64,000 nt of DNA from Rhodococcus opacus (lineage in GTDB: Bacteria > Actinomycetota > Actinomycetes > Mycobacteriales > Mycobacteriaceae), in NCBI RefSeq assembly GCF_012396235.1, contig NZ_JAAXPA010000008.1:124001-188000 (forward strand), written 5' to 3'. Made by a program: the position numbers and the translations under genes. Below the pieces are notes generated by a model. It saw nothing but the letters and a program-made list of their open reading frames with translations. It did not search any database and was not told the DNA's origin. Position 1 is the stretch's first letter; each line of letters begins with the position of its first letter. Below are positions 38,525-47,538 of this stretch, one piece after another.

Positions 38525-38785
38525 TTACTTGCGTAAATCCGAGCGAAGGCGCTCTTCGTCGACCTCCCAGTAACTGTGCTCACGTCCGTCGAGCAATACC
38601 ACCGGCAATCGGTCGCCGAATTCGGCCCGCAATTCGGGGTCCGTGGCCGCCGCCTCGTCGACGTCTATGCACGTCAGTTCCAGCCCGAACTCCTCGCACA
38701 CCACCAGCAGCCGCTCGCGGGCCGGCGCGCACGCACCGCACCCCGCCCTCGTGAGAAGCGTCACCTCGTGTCCGTTCGTGCTCAT
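38525..38785 (-). CDS. Glutaredoxin-like (DUF836-type) protein
   Basis: 86 aa thioredoxin-fold protein with a redox motif CGAC in [19 protein letters not shown] (about residues 16-20). Helix pattern and the [17 protein letters not shown] tail fit the glutaredoxin-like family found next to hemA in mycobacteria (Rv0508 by position). ATG start at 38785 with GGAAG upstream. Redox partner unknown; mycothiol systems usually use mycoredoxin with CxxC, which this resembles. Confidence 0.85.
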   Translation of the reverse strand: MSTNGHEVTLLTRAGCGACAPARERLLVVCEEFGLELTCIDVDEAAATDPELRAEFGDRLPVVLLDGREHSYWEVDEERLRSDLRK

Positions 38786-38964
38786 GCCTCGCCACTTCCT
38801 TTCGACGCGTCCGGTGGAGTCACTGTGCCGTTTCGGGGTCCACAGACGCCAATCGACTCGGAGATGAACGTCACACAGTCCCCCCTGCACGGCCATCCAC
38901 CCGCCCCGTCCCCGATTCGGGGGATAGGCTGCTCCCAGAGGCTTCTGCGATACGGGAGGTGCGA

Positions 38965-39951
38965 GTGCCTGCGCGATCACTACCGAACGGCACGGGTTTC
39001 GGTTCAGGTCTGGCGGGGATCATCCTCCCGGGCCGACGCCAGTTCAGGAATCCGCTGGGACCCAGCGAAGCCGAGGTACGTGCCAACGTCGCAGGTGAGG
39101 CGAGTGCCGATGCGGCCCTCGCACTTCACGTCGCGTCCGGCGAGGATACCGAGGTGGTGGAACACGACGTTCCCCTCGACCTCACGGCGGCCGCGTTCTT
39201 CGACGTCGACAACACGATGGTCCAGGGCGCCTCGATCATCCACTTCGCCCGCGGACTCGCGGCCCGCAAGTACCTGAAGACGTCCGACCTCGTCGACTTC
39301 GCGTGGAAGCAGATCAAGTTCCGCATCACCGGCAAGGAGAGCAGCGACGACGTCGCCTCCGGCCGGGAGAAGGCCCTCTCCTTCGTCTCCGGACGGTCGA
39401 CGGCCGAGCTCGCCCGGCTCGGTGAGGAGATCTACGACGAGGTGATCGCCGACAAGATCTGGCCCGGCACCCGGGCACTGGCGCAGATGCACCTCGACGC
39501 CGGTCAGCAGGTGTGGCTCGTCACCGCGACCCCGGTGGAGCTGGCCCAGGTCATCGCGAAACGCCTCGGCCTCACTGGTGCCCTCGGCACGGTGGCCGAG
39601 AGCGAGGACGGGATGTTCACGGGGCGTCTGGTCGGCGACATCCTGCACGGCCTCGGCAAGGCGCACGCCGTGCGCGCCCTGGCCGTCCGCGAGGGGCTCA
39701 ACCTCAAGCGCTGCACCGCGTACTCGGACAGTCACAACGACGTACCGATGCTGTCGCTCGTCGGCACGGCCGTCGCGATCAACCCCGACACCGATCTGCG
39801 CGAGCTCGCCAAGAACCGGGGCTGGGAGATCCGCGACTTCCGGACCGGACGCAAGGCCGCCAAGATCGGCGTCCCCACGGCGCTGCTCCTCGGCGCTGCC
39901 GGCGGCGCACTCGCCGCGATCGTCGCGCGCCGCCGCGAACAGGCGGCCTGA
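38965..39951 (+). CDS. HAD-superfamily phosphatase, SerB-like (subfamily IB)
   Basis: 328 aa. HAD motif [14 protein letters not shown] (about residues 68-80; D-x-D nucleophile pair), motif II region WLVTATPVE, and motif [20 protein letters not shown]. The C-terminal hydrophobic stretch [19 protein letters not shown] with an Arg tail may be a membrane anchor. GTG at 38965 with GGGAGG at a 5-nt gap is preferred over the GTG 6 bp upstream. Members dephosphorylate phosphoserine or lysophosphatidic-type substrates; the position matches mycobacterial serB1. Confidence 0.87.
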   Translation: MPARSLPNGTGFGSGLAGIILPGRRQFRNPLGPSEAEVRANVAGEASADAALALHVASGEDTEVVEHDVPLDLTAAAFFDVDNTMVQGASIIHFARGLAARKYLKTSDLVDFAWKQIKFRITGKESSDDVASGREKALSFVSGRSTAELARLGEEIYDEVIADKIWPGTRALAQMHLDAGQQVWLVTATPVELAQVIAKRLGLTGALGTVAESEDGMFTGRLVGDILHGLGKAHAVRALAVREGLNLKRCTAYSDSHNDVPMLSLVGTAVAINPDTDLRELAKNRGWEIRDFRTGRKAAKIGVPTALLLGAAGGALAAIVARRREQAA

Positions 39952-39968
39952 GCCGCCGGTTCAACGAT

Positions 39969-40988
39969 TCAGCCGAGGAACACGTTGCGGCGCTTCGCGA
40001 GGAGCCGGTAGAGCGTCTGCTGGATGGTCTCCCGGACGTGGTCGGTGACCTCGAACAGTTCCATCGGATCGTCGGCCGCCGCCGCGTCGTAGGTGTCGGT
40101 GACGATCGGCTTGCCGAACTCGATGTACCACTTCGACGGCAGCGGAACGAGGCCGAGCGGTCCGAAGTGCGGGAACAGCGGGGTCACCGGGAAGTACGGC
40201 ATCCCCAGCAGCCGGGCGAGCGTCCCCAGTTCGCCGATCTTCGGGTAGATCTCCTCGGACCCGACGATCGAGCACGGAATGATGGGCGCACCGGTCCGCA
40301 TGGCGGCGGACACGAAACCGCCGCGGCCGAACCGCTGCAGCTTGTAGCGTTCGCTGAACGGTTTGCCGATGCCCTTGAAACCTTCGGGGAACACGGCCGC
40401 GACCTCCCCGTCCTGCAGGAGGCGCACGGCGTCCGGGTGGCACGCGAGGGTGTGCCCGGCCTTGCGGGCGACACCGCCGACCAGCGGCATCTCGAAGGCC
40501 AGATCGGCGGCCAGCATCCGCAGCGGGCGATGCGCGGGGTGATGGTCGTGGACGGCAACGGACGTCATCAGACCGTCGATGGGCAGGACACCGGCATGGT
40601 TGGCGACCACCAGCGCGCCACCGGTCGACGGGATGTTCTCCAGACCGCTGACCTCGACGCGGAACCACTTGTCGAACAGCGGCCGCAGGATCGGGAGCCA
40701 CACGTTCTCGGCGAAGTGCGGGTCGTAGCCGAAGTCGTCGACGTGATAGTCACCCGACAGCCGGCGGCGCACGAACTCGGCGGTGTTGACGATCTGCTCG
40801 GCCAGGGCGTTGCGGACGGCGTCGACGGCCGAAGACTCGGTGACGGGCTCGGGTGGGGTGATCACGGCGGGTGGAGGCATCGCGGACGGATGTCGGCTCT
40901 CGCTCTGCTCACGCCTCGATCGTCCGATAGCGGCCCCGCGCGCGGCTGTCGCACCGTGCAACGGAATGACCTTCGCCACTTCGTTCAC
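39969..40988 (-). CDS. Lysophospholipid acyltransferase family protein
   Basis: 339 aa. PlsC-type acyltransferase. Catalytic block VVANHAGVLPIDGLM (NHxxxxxD, about residues 125-140), then VAAVFPEGFKGIGKP and a hydrophobic core PVTPLFPHFGPLGLVPLPSKW. N-terminal 60 residues are disordered. GTG start overlaps the epimerase stop (GTGA at 40985-40988), with GGGGAGAG upstream. Position matches mycobacterial Rv0502. Likely acts on phospholipid or glycolipid intermediates at the membrane; the acceptor is unknown. Confidence 0.88.
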   Translation of the reverse strand: MNEVAKVIPLHGATAARGAAIGRSRREQSESRHPSAMPPPAVITPPEPVTESSAVDAVRNALAEQIVNTAEFVRRRLSGDYHVDDFGYDPHFAENVWLPILRPLFDKWFRVEVSGLENIPSTGGALVVANHAGVLPIDGLMTSVAVHDHHPAHRPLRMLAADLAFEMPLVGGVARKAGHTLACHPDAVRLLQDGEVAAVFPEGFKGIGKPFSERYKLQRFGRGGFVSAAMRTGAPIIPCSIVGSEEIYPKIGELGTLARLLGMPYFPVTPLFPHFGPLGLVPLPSKWYIEFGKPIVTDTYDAAAADDPMELFEVTDHVRETIQQTLYRLLAKRRNVFLG

Positions 40989-42067
40989 CTCTCCCCTTTC
41001 GCCGTGCCGGTAAGAGCGAGTAGTGCGTTTTCTGCTGCGTCGACCCATTCGTTCTTGATGATCGGCTTGACGCCTGCCGCGCGAGCGAAGTCGTCGAGCG
41101 CCTGCATCGAGGTCCACCGTGGCTCGAAGGATAGTTCGCTTCGCATGCGGGTGGTGTCGAGTCCGCAACCGAAGTGGAAGTACTCGAGTTGCTCGGTGGT
41201 GTACGACCGCATCACCGGACCCATCAGCGCACGTCCGACGTTGCGGAACAACCCGAACGGCATCGGGACCTCGATCCGCCCGGCGCGACGGATGGCCTGG
41301 GACATCATGACCACCCCGTCGCCGGCGACGTTGAACGTGCCCGCCGGACCCGACACCGTGGCCCGTTCCAGTGCGGCGAGCGCGTCCTCCTCGTGCAGCA
41401 CCTGCAGGCGTGCGTCGCGTCCGAGAATGGTCGGCACCACCGGTGAGGTGAGGTACTGCGCGACGGTCGCGTTGAGGCGGGGCCCGACCAGCGGTGCGAG
41501 GCGGAGAATCGACACGGCGATGTCGGGGCGCCTGCGCCCCATTCCGCGCAGATATCCTTCGATCTCGATGCAGTCCCGTGCGTAGGCGCCCGCGGGACGC
41601 CGCCGGGCACTCATCTCCTCGGTGAACTTGGCCGGGTCCTTGGCGCTGCAGCCGTACACCACGGAGGCCGAGCGCAGCACGACCTTCCGGACCGTCGGCG
41701 CCTTCTGGCAGACGGCGAACAACTGCATCGCGCCGATGACGTTCATGTCCTTCATGGCCGCGCGACTGCCCGACTTCGGCGGGCGCGCCAGCGTCGACGC
41801 GTGCACGACAGTGTCGACCTCGGCGTTGCGAATGACCTTGCCGATCAAGGGATTCCGGATGTCGGCGCGCACGAACTCGGCGCGGCCCATGCGGCGCAGC
41901 ATGTCCTTGCTCGGCGACACCGCGTCCACCGCGATGACCCGCTCGATGTCCGGATTCTGAGCGAGCCGGGTGACCAGGTACCCACCCAGAAACCTGCTTG
42001 CCCCGGTGACCAGCACGACGCGCGGCACCGCCGTTCGCGTAGTACTGTCTCCGTCACTCACAACCAC
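40985..42067 (-). CDS. NAD-dependent epimerase/dehydratase family protein
   Basis: 360 aa extended SDR. Cofactor motif VVLVTGASRFLGGYLVTRLA, with YxxxK replaced in the region SARRRPAGAYARDCIEIEGYLRG, where Tyr-Ala-Arg-Asp-Cys-Ile stands in place of Y-x-x-x-K. This departure makes typical sugar epimerase activity uncertain. GTG start at 42067 with a GGGGG stretch upstream. Position matches mycobacterial Rv0501. Coupled to the acyltransferase, suggesting a glycolipid or envelope pathway; this is inference. Confidence 0.85.
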   Translation of the reverse strand: MVVSDGDSTTRTAVPRVVLVTGASRFLGGYLVTRLAQNPDIERVIAVDAVSPSKDMLRRMGRAEFVRADIRNPLIGKVIRNAEVDTVVHASTLARPPKSGSRAAMKDMNVIGAMQLFAVCQKAPTVRKVVLRSASVVYGCSAKDPAKFTEEMSARRRPAGAYARDCIEIEGYLRGMGRRRPDIAVSILRLAPLVGPRLNATVAQYLTSPVVPTILGRDARLQVLHEEDALAALERATVSGPAGTFNVAGDGVVMMSQAIRRAGRIEVPMPFGLFRNVGRALMGPVMRSYTTEQLEYFHFGCGLDTTRMRSELSFEPRWTSMQALDDFARAAGVKPIIKNEWVDAAENALLALTGTAKGER

Positions 42068-42182
42068 TAGGACCCCCGATCACGTAGCGAGTGACGTCAA
42101 CGATACGTGCAGGAGGGGGATGGCGCTCCGCACAACGACAATTGGTCGGCCGCCCAATACGCGGAGGGGTCGGCGAAACGAC

Positions 42183-42213
42183 GGATGCCCGCCACCGGAG
42201 GTGACGGGCATCC
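42183..42213 (-). terminator. Terminator after bS22 gene
   Basis: GGATGCCCG...CGGGCATCC inverted repeat, 14-bp arms with one mismatch and a 3-nt loop, 12 bp past the bS22 stop in its transcript. T-rich bases follow weakly. Confidence 0.6.
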
Positions 42214-42225
42214 AGACGCAACTCT

Positions 42226-42327
42226 TTACTTACCGAGTTTCCTGCGCTGCACTCGGGTGCGGCGAAGCAGCTTGCGGTGCTTCTTCTTCGACATGCGCTT
42301 GCGTCGCTTCTTGATCACTGAACCCAT
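42226..42327 (-). CDS. 30S ribosomal protein bS22 (AURKAIP1/COX24-type)
   Basis: 33 aa, of which 18 are Lys or Arg: the sequence runs [16 protein letters not shown], then [17 protein letters not shown]. It matches the actinobacterial small-subunit peptide bS22, which lies in the 30S ribosome and is commonly missed in annotation because of its size. ATG start. In mycobacteria it is encoded at the proC locus (Rv0500B by position), as here. Confidence 0.93.
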
Positions 42328-42547
42328 AGCGGGTGTCCCTCACGTTCTTCTCTAGCGTTCCTGCGCACGCCGGTCACGTACGCCTGCGCCGCTCTGGCGC
42401 CTGGGCCTCGTTTTAACTAGCTCAGCGCCTTACGACACCAGCTGGCTGGTACGACAGTCGCTAATCGTACCGGTGCGGGTCCTCTCCCTGAAAACTAGGT
42501 CGCACCGCTACCGGCGAAACCGAGGTGACCCTCTTCGTGCCGATCGG

Positions 42548-42784
42548 TCAACCGGCGTCGAAGTACGAGGTTTCGAGGTAGTCGTGCACTGCTTTCGCAT
42601 GCACTCTGAACGAGCGGCCCACACGGACGGCGGGCAGTTCGCCGCTGTGCACCAACCGATACACAGTCATCTTGGACACTCTCATCAGCGTCGCTACCTC
42701 GGCGACGGTGAGAAATTGCGTTCCGGCCAGTGCCGGTTGTCCGTCCGGGGCCGAGCCCTTGGACGGCTTTTTTGCAGACGTCAT
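42548..42784 (-). CDS. Excisionase-family HTH DNA-binding protein
   Basis: 78 aa. MerR/excisionase-type HTH: FLTVAEVATLMRVSKMTVYRLVHSGELPAVRVGRSFRVHAKAVHDYL. No integrase or att site is near, so it is a host gene; its place beside proC and bS22 matches mycobacterial Rv0500A. Start ATG at 42784 with GGAGG upstream. Target genes are unknown. Confidence 0.88.
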   Translation of the reverse strand: MTSAKKPSKGSAPDGQPALAGTQFLTVAEVATLMRVSKMTVYRLVHSGELPAVRVGRSFRVHAKAVHDYLETSYFDAG

Positions 42785-42909
42785 CAACCACTTACCTCCG
42801 GCACGTCTCGCGCCGCCGGCTTCCCCTCCGGCGGAACAGACACGCACGTGCTACTTCGAGCTTAGCGGGACGGATGGGGTTACTGCGACGGGTGTGGGCA
42901 ATCGAATAT

Positions 42910-43725
42910 TCATTCGGTTGACGTGCCGAGTTCGGCGGAACGAATTTTCGCGGCTTCGAGAGCGTCGAAAAAAGCTGTTCGGAGCCCGTTTCCTTCCAGC
43001 CGGCGGATCGCCGCCGCGGTGGTTCCGCCGGGCGAAGTCACGGCGGCACGAAGTTCGGTTGCGCTCTCCCCCGACCTGTCGAGCATGGCTGCGGAGCCGA
43101 CCATGGTCTGCACGACCAGTTCGGATGCGGTCGCCCGGGTCAGTCCGAGCCCGACGCCCGCGTCGATCATGGCCTCGGCGACCAGGAAGAAATAGGCCGG
43201 ACCGGAGCCGGAGACGGCGGTGACGGCATCGATCTGCGATTCGGGGACGACGACGACCTTGCCGACCGACGACAGGACGCCGCGCACCAGTTCGAGGTGC
43301 TCCTTCTTCACGTGCCTGCCGGGTGCGAGCACGCTGACGCCCTCACCGACCAGCATGGGCGTGTTGGGCATGACCCGGACCACCGGGAACCCGGCGGGCA
43401 GTCTCGTCTCGTAGAAGGCGGTGGGGATACCGGCGGCGAGCGACACGAGCAGCTGCTCGCGCTCGCCGTCGAGTTCCACCTTGGACACCTCGGTGAGCGC
43501 GGCCTCGACGTCGCCCGGCTTGACGGCCATCACGATGACGTCGGCGCCTTCGGCGGCGTCGGAGGGGGTGGTGACGCGCACCGAGTACGCCGCGGCCAGC
43601 TCGTCGGCGCGCGCCGGATGCTGCTCGGCCACCACCAGATCCTTGATGGCGTGACCTGCCTGCAGAAGCCCCGAGATGAGGGCCTCGCCGATCTTGCCGC
43701 CTCCGATTACCGCAATTCTCGTCAT
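42910..43725 (-). CDS. proC: Pyrroline-5-carboxylate reductase
   Basis: 271 aa. Final enzyme of proline synthesis, reducing pyrroline-5-carboxylate with NAD(P)H. N-terminal Rossmann motif IAVIGGGKIGEALISGLL, and the ProC signature SGSGPAYFFLVAEAMIDAGVGLGL with TSPGGTTAAAIRRLE. ATG start at 43725; nothing cotranscribed closely downstream. Confidence 0.96.
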   Translation of the reverse strand: MTRIAVIGGGKIGEALISGLLQAGHAIKDLVVAEQHPARADELAAAYSVRVTTPSDAAEGADVIVMAVKPGDVEAALTEVSKVELDGEREQLLVSLAAGIPTAFYETRLPAGFPVVRVMPNTPMLVGEGVSVLAPGRHVKKEHLELVRGVLSSVGKVVVVPESQIDAVTAVSGSGPAYFFLVAEAMIDAGVGLGLTRATASELVVQTMVGSAAMLDRSGESATELRAAVTSPGGTTAAAIRRLEGNGLRTAFFDALEAAKIRSAELGTSTE

Positions 43726-43761
43726 GCCGAACAGCCTGCCACGACGCTCTGCGGCGCCTTC

Positions 43762-44604
43762 CTAGCGGGGGATCATCGCCAATTGCCGGCTCTGCACGAC
43801 GATCGCCCCGGAGGAGTCGAGGACGGTGTGGTCCTCCTCGAACCACGCGCCGCCGAGCACCGTGCTGCTGGCCATCACGCGCAGCCACCCCGGTGCCGGC
43901 TGCCTGCGCAGGTAGGTGGTCAGCTGCACCGTGGGCGCCCAGCCGAACATGCCGCGGTTCATCGTCACGGGGGCGCTGATGTCTCCGGTCATGATTGCGA
44001 ACAGGGCCGCCGTGTCGGGATCGTCCTCGTCGCCCGCGCGCGGTCGCACCCACATGCGCACCTCGGGTTCGCCCTGGTTGCCGGTCAGGAAGTGCGCTGA
44101 CGTCCCGTCGACCCGCATGTCGCAGCCCTGCGACACGTGGACGATCTGCCCCATCGGATGGTCGGCCGTGAGGACGACGGCATCGGCGGGCGGTTCCACC
44201 GGGAGCTGGGACAGGGCGTGGTCGCCGTTGTACTGCGGCTCCCCCACGTCGGGGACGCCGAGCGTGACCGACGCGTGCACGGCCACGCGGTCGCCCTGCG
44301 TCAGCTCCACATCGACGAACGACACCTGCTTGCCCTGCTTGCGCAGCGTCGTCGACAGGGTCACCTCGCCGGGATCGGGAGCGGACAGGTAGTTGGCACC
44401 GACCGCGAGGGGCTGCACCCGGGACAGCTCGGCGTCGCCGTTCTCGTCGAGCAGTCGCCTGCGGGCCGCGGCCGCGCAGAGCGACATCATCGAACCGCCG
44501 TGCACCTTGGGGCCGATCGTCCAGATCGGGTCGATCGACGCCTGATAGGTCCCGTCACCGGCAGCGGTGAGGACGTTGAGGTCGCGGAAGGGAGTTGAGC
44601 TCAC
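43762..44604 (-). CDS. Acyl-CoA thioesterase, double-hotdog
   Basis: 280 aa with two hotdog halves. The N-terminal GPKVHGGSMMSLCAAAARRRL and the C-terminal VQLTTYLRRQPAPGWLRVMASSTVLGGAWFEEDHTVLDSSGAIVVQSRQLAMI match the acyl-CoA thioesterase/TesB-like family. It hydrolyses acyl-CoA esters. Overlaps the MerR gene by 4 bp (43762-45236 run), so regulation by that protein is likely. Confidence 0.88.
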   Translation of the reverse strand: MSSTPFRDLNVLTAAGDGTYQASIDPIWTIGPKVHGGSMMSLCAAAARRRLLDENGDAELSRVQPLAVGANYLSAPDPGEVTLSTTLRKQGKQVSFVDVELTQGDRVAVHASVTLGVPDVGEPQYNGDHALSQLPVEPPADAVVLTADHPMGQIVHVSQGCDMRVDGTSAHFLTGNQGEPEVRMWVRPRAGDEDDPDTAALFAIMTGDISAPVTMNRGMFGWAPTVQLTTYLRRQPAPGWLRVMASSTVLGGAWFEEDHTVLDSSGAIVVQSRQLAMIPR

Positions 44605-45236
44605 TGCTGATCCTGTTCTTCGGGGTTGCGGAGACGCTTCTGCGCGACGTCCTGGTGTGCGAGGCGGCGCATCGCGGCGATCACCGGCTCGTAGATGGCC
44701 GTGCCGAGCACCGCGTAGCGGATCGCGTCCTCGGCCGGTTCGGTGGGCATGAGTCCGATGTCGATCTCGGCGATTCCGCGCACGTGCCGCCCGTAGGCCT
44801 CGAGCCGCTCCTCGGTCATCGGGATGCCTGCTTCTTCGAGCCCCTCGAGCGCGCGTTCGAGCTGGCCGACCGCGACGTACCGCGGGTCGTACACCTGCCC
44901 GAGCCTGTCGAGGACGGCGCGTGCCCGCGGGAACTCGTCCGTGTCGTCGGCGGAGGCGTCGAGGTAGGGCGGGAGTTGCGCGATGGCCTCGCCGAGCACC
45001 TCGAACAGCGAGCCGTGGGGATGGTCGACGAGCCGGAGGATCTCCCGGATGCGCGGAATCGGGAGTCCGGCTCCGGCCAGCGCCTTGACGAGGCCCAGCC
45101 GCTCGACGTGCTTCTCGCCGTACCGGGCCTGGGTGGCGCTCGTCGCCTCGCCCGGCATCAGCAGACCTTCGCGCAGGTAGTACTTCACCGTCGCGAGCGG
45201 AACGCCGGTACGGGCGACCAACTCGGAAACGCGCAC
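44601..45236 (-). CDS. MerR-family transcriptional regulator
   Basis: 211 aa. N-terminal MerR winged helix MRVSELVARTGVPLATVKYYLREGLLMPGEATSATQARYGEKHVERLGLVKALAGAGLPIPRIREIL, with a long helical C-terminus. GTG start with AAGGAGG five nt upstream. Divergent from nothing: it heads the run into the thioesterase gene. Ligand unknown. The upstream 108 bp (45237-45344) contain no gene, only TAGT repeats and GGATA/TATCC arms. Confidence 0.9.
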   Translation of the reverse strand: MRVSELVARTGVPLATVKYYLREGLLMPGEATSATQARYGEKHVERLGLVKALAGAGLPIPRIREILRLVDHPHGSLFEVLGEAIAQLPPYLDASADDTDEFPRARAVLDRLGQVYDPRYVAVGQLERALEGLEEAGIPMTEERLEAYGRHVRGIAEIDIGLMPTEPAEDAIRYAVLGTAIYEPVIAAMRRLAHQDVAQKRLRNPEEQDQQ

Positions 45237-45344
45237 GGCCCCTCCTTCGGCTCGTCGACTCTCGACCTCGGATACCCCAGCACTAGATACTAAAACTATC
45301 CAATATGGCGACGAGCTTACCGCAGCAGGGACGCGGCAGATATC

Positions 45345-46286
45345 TCAGGTGTCGTCGTGATCGCCACCGGAGTGGCTGCGCGACGACCCCGAGGCGGCGC
45401 GACCCGGTTCGAGGTGCTCCCGGGCGAACGCCAGCGCCTGCGCGAGCATCGAGGACCGTTCCCGCTGCGTCCGGGCGTTCTGCGTGTTGATCTCGATCAC
45501 CGCCTGCCCATCGAATCCGGTGTCGACGAGATGACGGCACAACTGCGCGCACGGCTGGGCGCCGTGGCCGGGGATCAGGTGCTCGTCCATTGACGCGCCC
45601 CGACCGTCGGCGAGGTGAAGATGCGCGAGGCCCTCCCCCATACGCTCCGCCAGCTTCATCGCGTCCATTCCGGCCGTGGCCGTGTGGGACAGATCCAGGG
45701 TGTAGTGGGCGTGTCCCGAATCGGTGGGGTCGTAGGACGGGCTGAACGCCGACAGCGCCGCCCCCGGTCCGCCCCGCTTCCGGAGCCGCTGCGCGGACCT
45801 CTCCTTGCTGCCGAAGAAACCGTCCGCCCGCATCGGGAACATGTTCTCCACCGCGACGACCACATCGCTGCGCTGTTCCAGTTCGGCCACCTGATCGGCG
45901 AATCCCTCGGCGTACCGGCGCTGCCAGCGGAACGGGGGGTGCACCACGACACTCGTCGCCCCGAGCGACTCGGCGGTGCGGACGGAACGCTCCAGCTTCG
46001 CGACCGGGTCGGCACCCCACACCCGCTGCGAGATGAGCAGGCACGGCGCGTGGATCGCCTGGACCGGAATCGCGTACCTGCGCACCAGCCCGGCAACGGC
46101 CCCGATGTCCTGGCTGACCGATTCGGCCCACACCATCAGTTCGACGCCGTCGTATCCCAGATCGGCCGCATACCGGAACGCAGCCTCCGTGTTCTCCGGG
46201 TACACCGAGGCCGTCGACAGGCCCACCAGTACCTTCCGCCCGCGCGGTGACGGTCGAACCTGCCCGTGCCCACTGTCCCCGACCAT
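45345..46286 (-). CDS. Sugar phosphate isomerase/epimerase-type TIM-barrel protein
   Basis: 313 aa. AP-endonuclease-2/xylose-isomerase-like barrel: VGLSTASVYPENTEAAFRYAADLGYDGVELMVWAES at the start, metal-ligand regions VENMF, HYTLDLSHT, HLHLADG and VIEINTQNA. Start is ATG at 46286, 8 bp after the stop of the preceding membrane protein gene. Position matches mycobacterial Rv0498. Reaction unknown. Confidence 0.87.
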   Translation of the reverse strand: MVGDSGHGQVRPSPRGRKVLVGLSTASVYPENTEAAFRYAADLGYDGVELMVWAESVSQDIGAVAGLVRRYAIPVQAIHAPCLLISQRVWGADPVAKLERSVRTAESLGATSVVVHPPFRWQRRYAEGFADQVAELEQRSDVVVAVENMFPMRADGFFGSKERSAQRLRKRGGPGAALSAFSPSYDPTDSGHAHYTLDLSHTATAGMDAMKLAERMGEGLAHLHLADGRGASMDEHLIPGHGAQPCAQLCRHLVDTGFDGQAVIEINTQNARTQRERSSMLAQALAFAREHLEPGRAASGSSRSHSGGDHDDT

Positions 46287-46293
46287 GAGCAAC

Positions 46294-47538
46294 TCAGCCC
46301 GACGCAAGCATGAAGGCTAACGGCCCCAGAGTGACGATCATCCCGACCACGACGGCGATCACGAAGCTGGTGATGTCGTCGGTGCGACGCAGGATGCGGA
46401 CCATCGCGACCAGTCCCACGATGACGAGCAGCGCCAGAATCAGCGCGACCCACGGAAAGACGTCCCACAGCTTCTCGAAACCCTTGAAGAGCAGGGCCCC
46501 GGCGATCACGGCTACGACGCCCTGACCGATGAGGACGGCCCACTCGCGGGTGGAGTTCTCGCCTGCCTCGTCCTGCTTGCCCGCCTTCTCCGCTTTCGCG
46601 GCCTCGGCCTTCTCTGCCTTCGCCTCCTTGCGGGAACGGCGAGGGCTCTCGGGCTTCTGCGCGTCGCCCTCGCGCTTCTCGGTGTCCGCGTCGTCGGTGG
46701 CGGCCTCGATGAGGTCCGTCTCCTCGCCCGCGTTCGCCGCGTCCGAGTCCCGGGACTGCCGCATCAGGTCACCGGCCAGAGTCGAGCCGGACAGCAGCGC
46801 GGGTTCCGGCTTCGCCTTGGCGGGAGCCTCGGGCTTCGGCGTCTCGACGAACTTCGACGCGCCGTTCGTCGGCGCTGCGGGACCGGCCTTCGTTGCGGTT
46901 CCGGTTTTCACCGGCGCCTCCGTTTTCGCCGGCACCTCGGGCTTGGCAGGCGCTGCGGGCTTGGCAGGCGCTGCGGACTTCGCCGCCGGTTCGGCCTTGG
47001 CCGGGGTGTCGGGCTTCGGCGCCGGCTTCACGCGGGGAGCGGCGACGGTCGGCGCAGGCTCCGGCTTCTTCACGACCGGGGCGGCCACGGTGGGCGCCGG
47101 TGCGGACGCGGCGGCCTCGGGCGCCGGCCGTTCCTTCTGGACGGAGCGGCTGACCCAGGTTCCCTGGTGATCACGCGACGTCCCACCCGACACCACTCCG
47201 CGGCCACGACCGGCGGGGCGACTGGCGATGGGCTCGTCGTCATCGTCTTCGTCGTCGACGGGAGCCTTGAATGCTGCGGTGCGCCCGTCGGCACGCACGG
47301 ACGGCGCCGCCGGTGCGGTGGTGCGCGGCGGCTCGGGCGCGGCAGATTCCGGTTCGGGTTCGGGTTCGAGTGCCCGCGAATCGGACGGATCCCGAACCAC
47401 CGGAATTTCACCGGTCAGCTCGGCAACGGAGATTCCCCCCTTGACGCCGCGACGACGCCGCCCGCCCCGGGACTCCACCTGCTGTCCGTTGCGTTTGAGC
47501 AGCTCTGAAACAGAGATCTGCTGACTGTCCTCGGTCAT
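46294..47538 (-). CDS. Membrane protein with long Ala/Pro/Lys-rich cytoplasmic tail
   Basis: 414 aa. Residues 1-45 include a conserved basic block RGGRRRRGVKGGISVAELTG. Residues about 130-330 are low complexity, rich in APK(A/P)-type repeats and acidic-lysine stretches. The C-terminus has three hydrophobic segments (WAVLIGQGVVAVIAGALLFKG, WVALILALLVIVGLVAMV, FVIAVVVGMIVTLGPLAFM). This matches Rv0497-type mycobacterial proteins by position. Function unknown; the tail could bind nucleic acid or a partner. Overlaps ppx by 4 bp (ATGA). Confidence 0.8.
   Translation of the reverse strand: MTEDSQQISVSELLKRNGQQVESRGGRRRRGVKGGISVAELTGEIPVVRDPSDSRALEPEPEPESAAPEPPRTTAPAAPSVRADGRTAAFKAPVDDEDDDDEPIASRPAGRGRGVVSGGTSRDHQGTWVSRSVQKERPAPEAAASAPAPTVAAPVVKKPEPAPTVAAPRVKPAPKPDTPAKAEPAAKSAAPAKPAAPAKPEVPAKTEAPVKTGTATKAGPAAPTNGASKFVETPKPEAPAKAKPEPALLSGSTLAGDLMRQSRDSDAANAGEETDLIEAATDDADTEKREGDAQKPESPRRSRKEAKAEKAEAAKAEKAGKQDEAGENSTREWAVLIGQGVVAVIAGALLFKGFEKLWDVFPWVALILALLVIVGLVAMVRILRRTDDITSFVIAVVVGMIVTLGPLAFMLASG

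Noticed and set aside
42548-42784. Excisionase-type protein as a sign of prophage or integrative element
   Set aside because: No integrase, att site or phage gene is near, and the same small HTH gene lies beside proC in mycobacteria.
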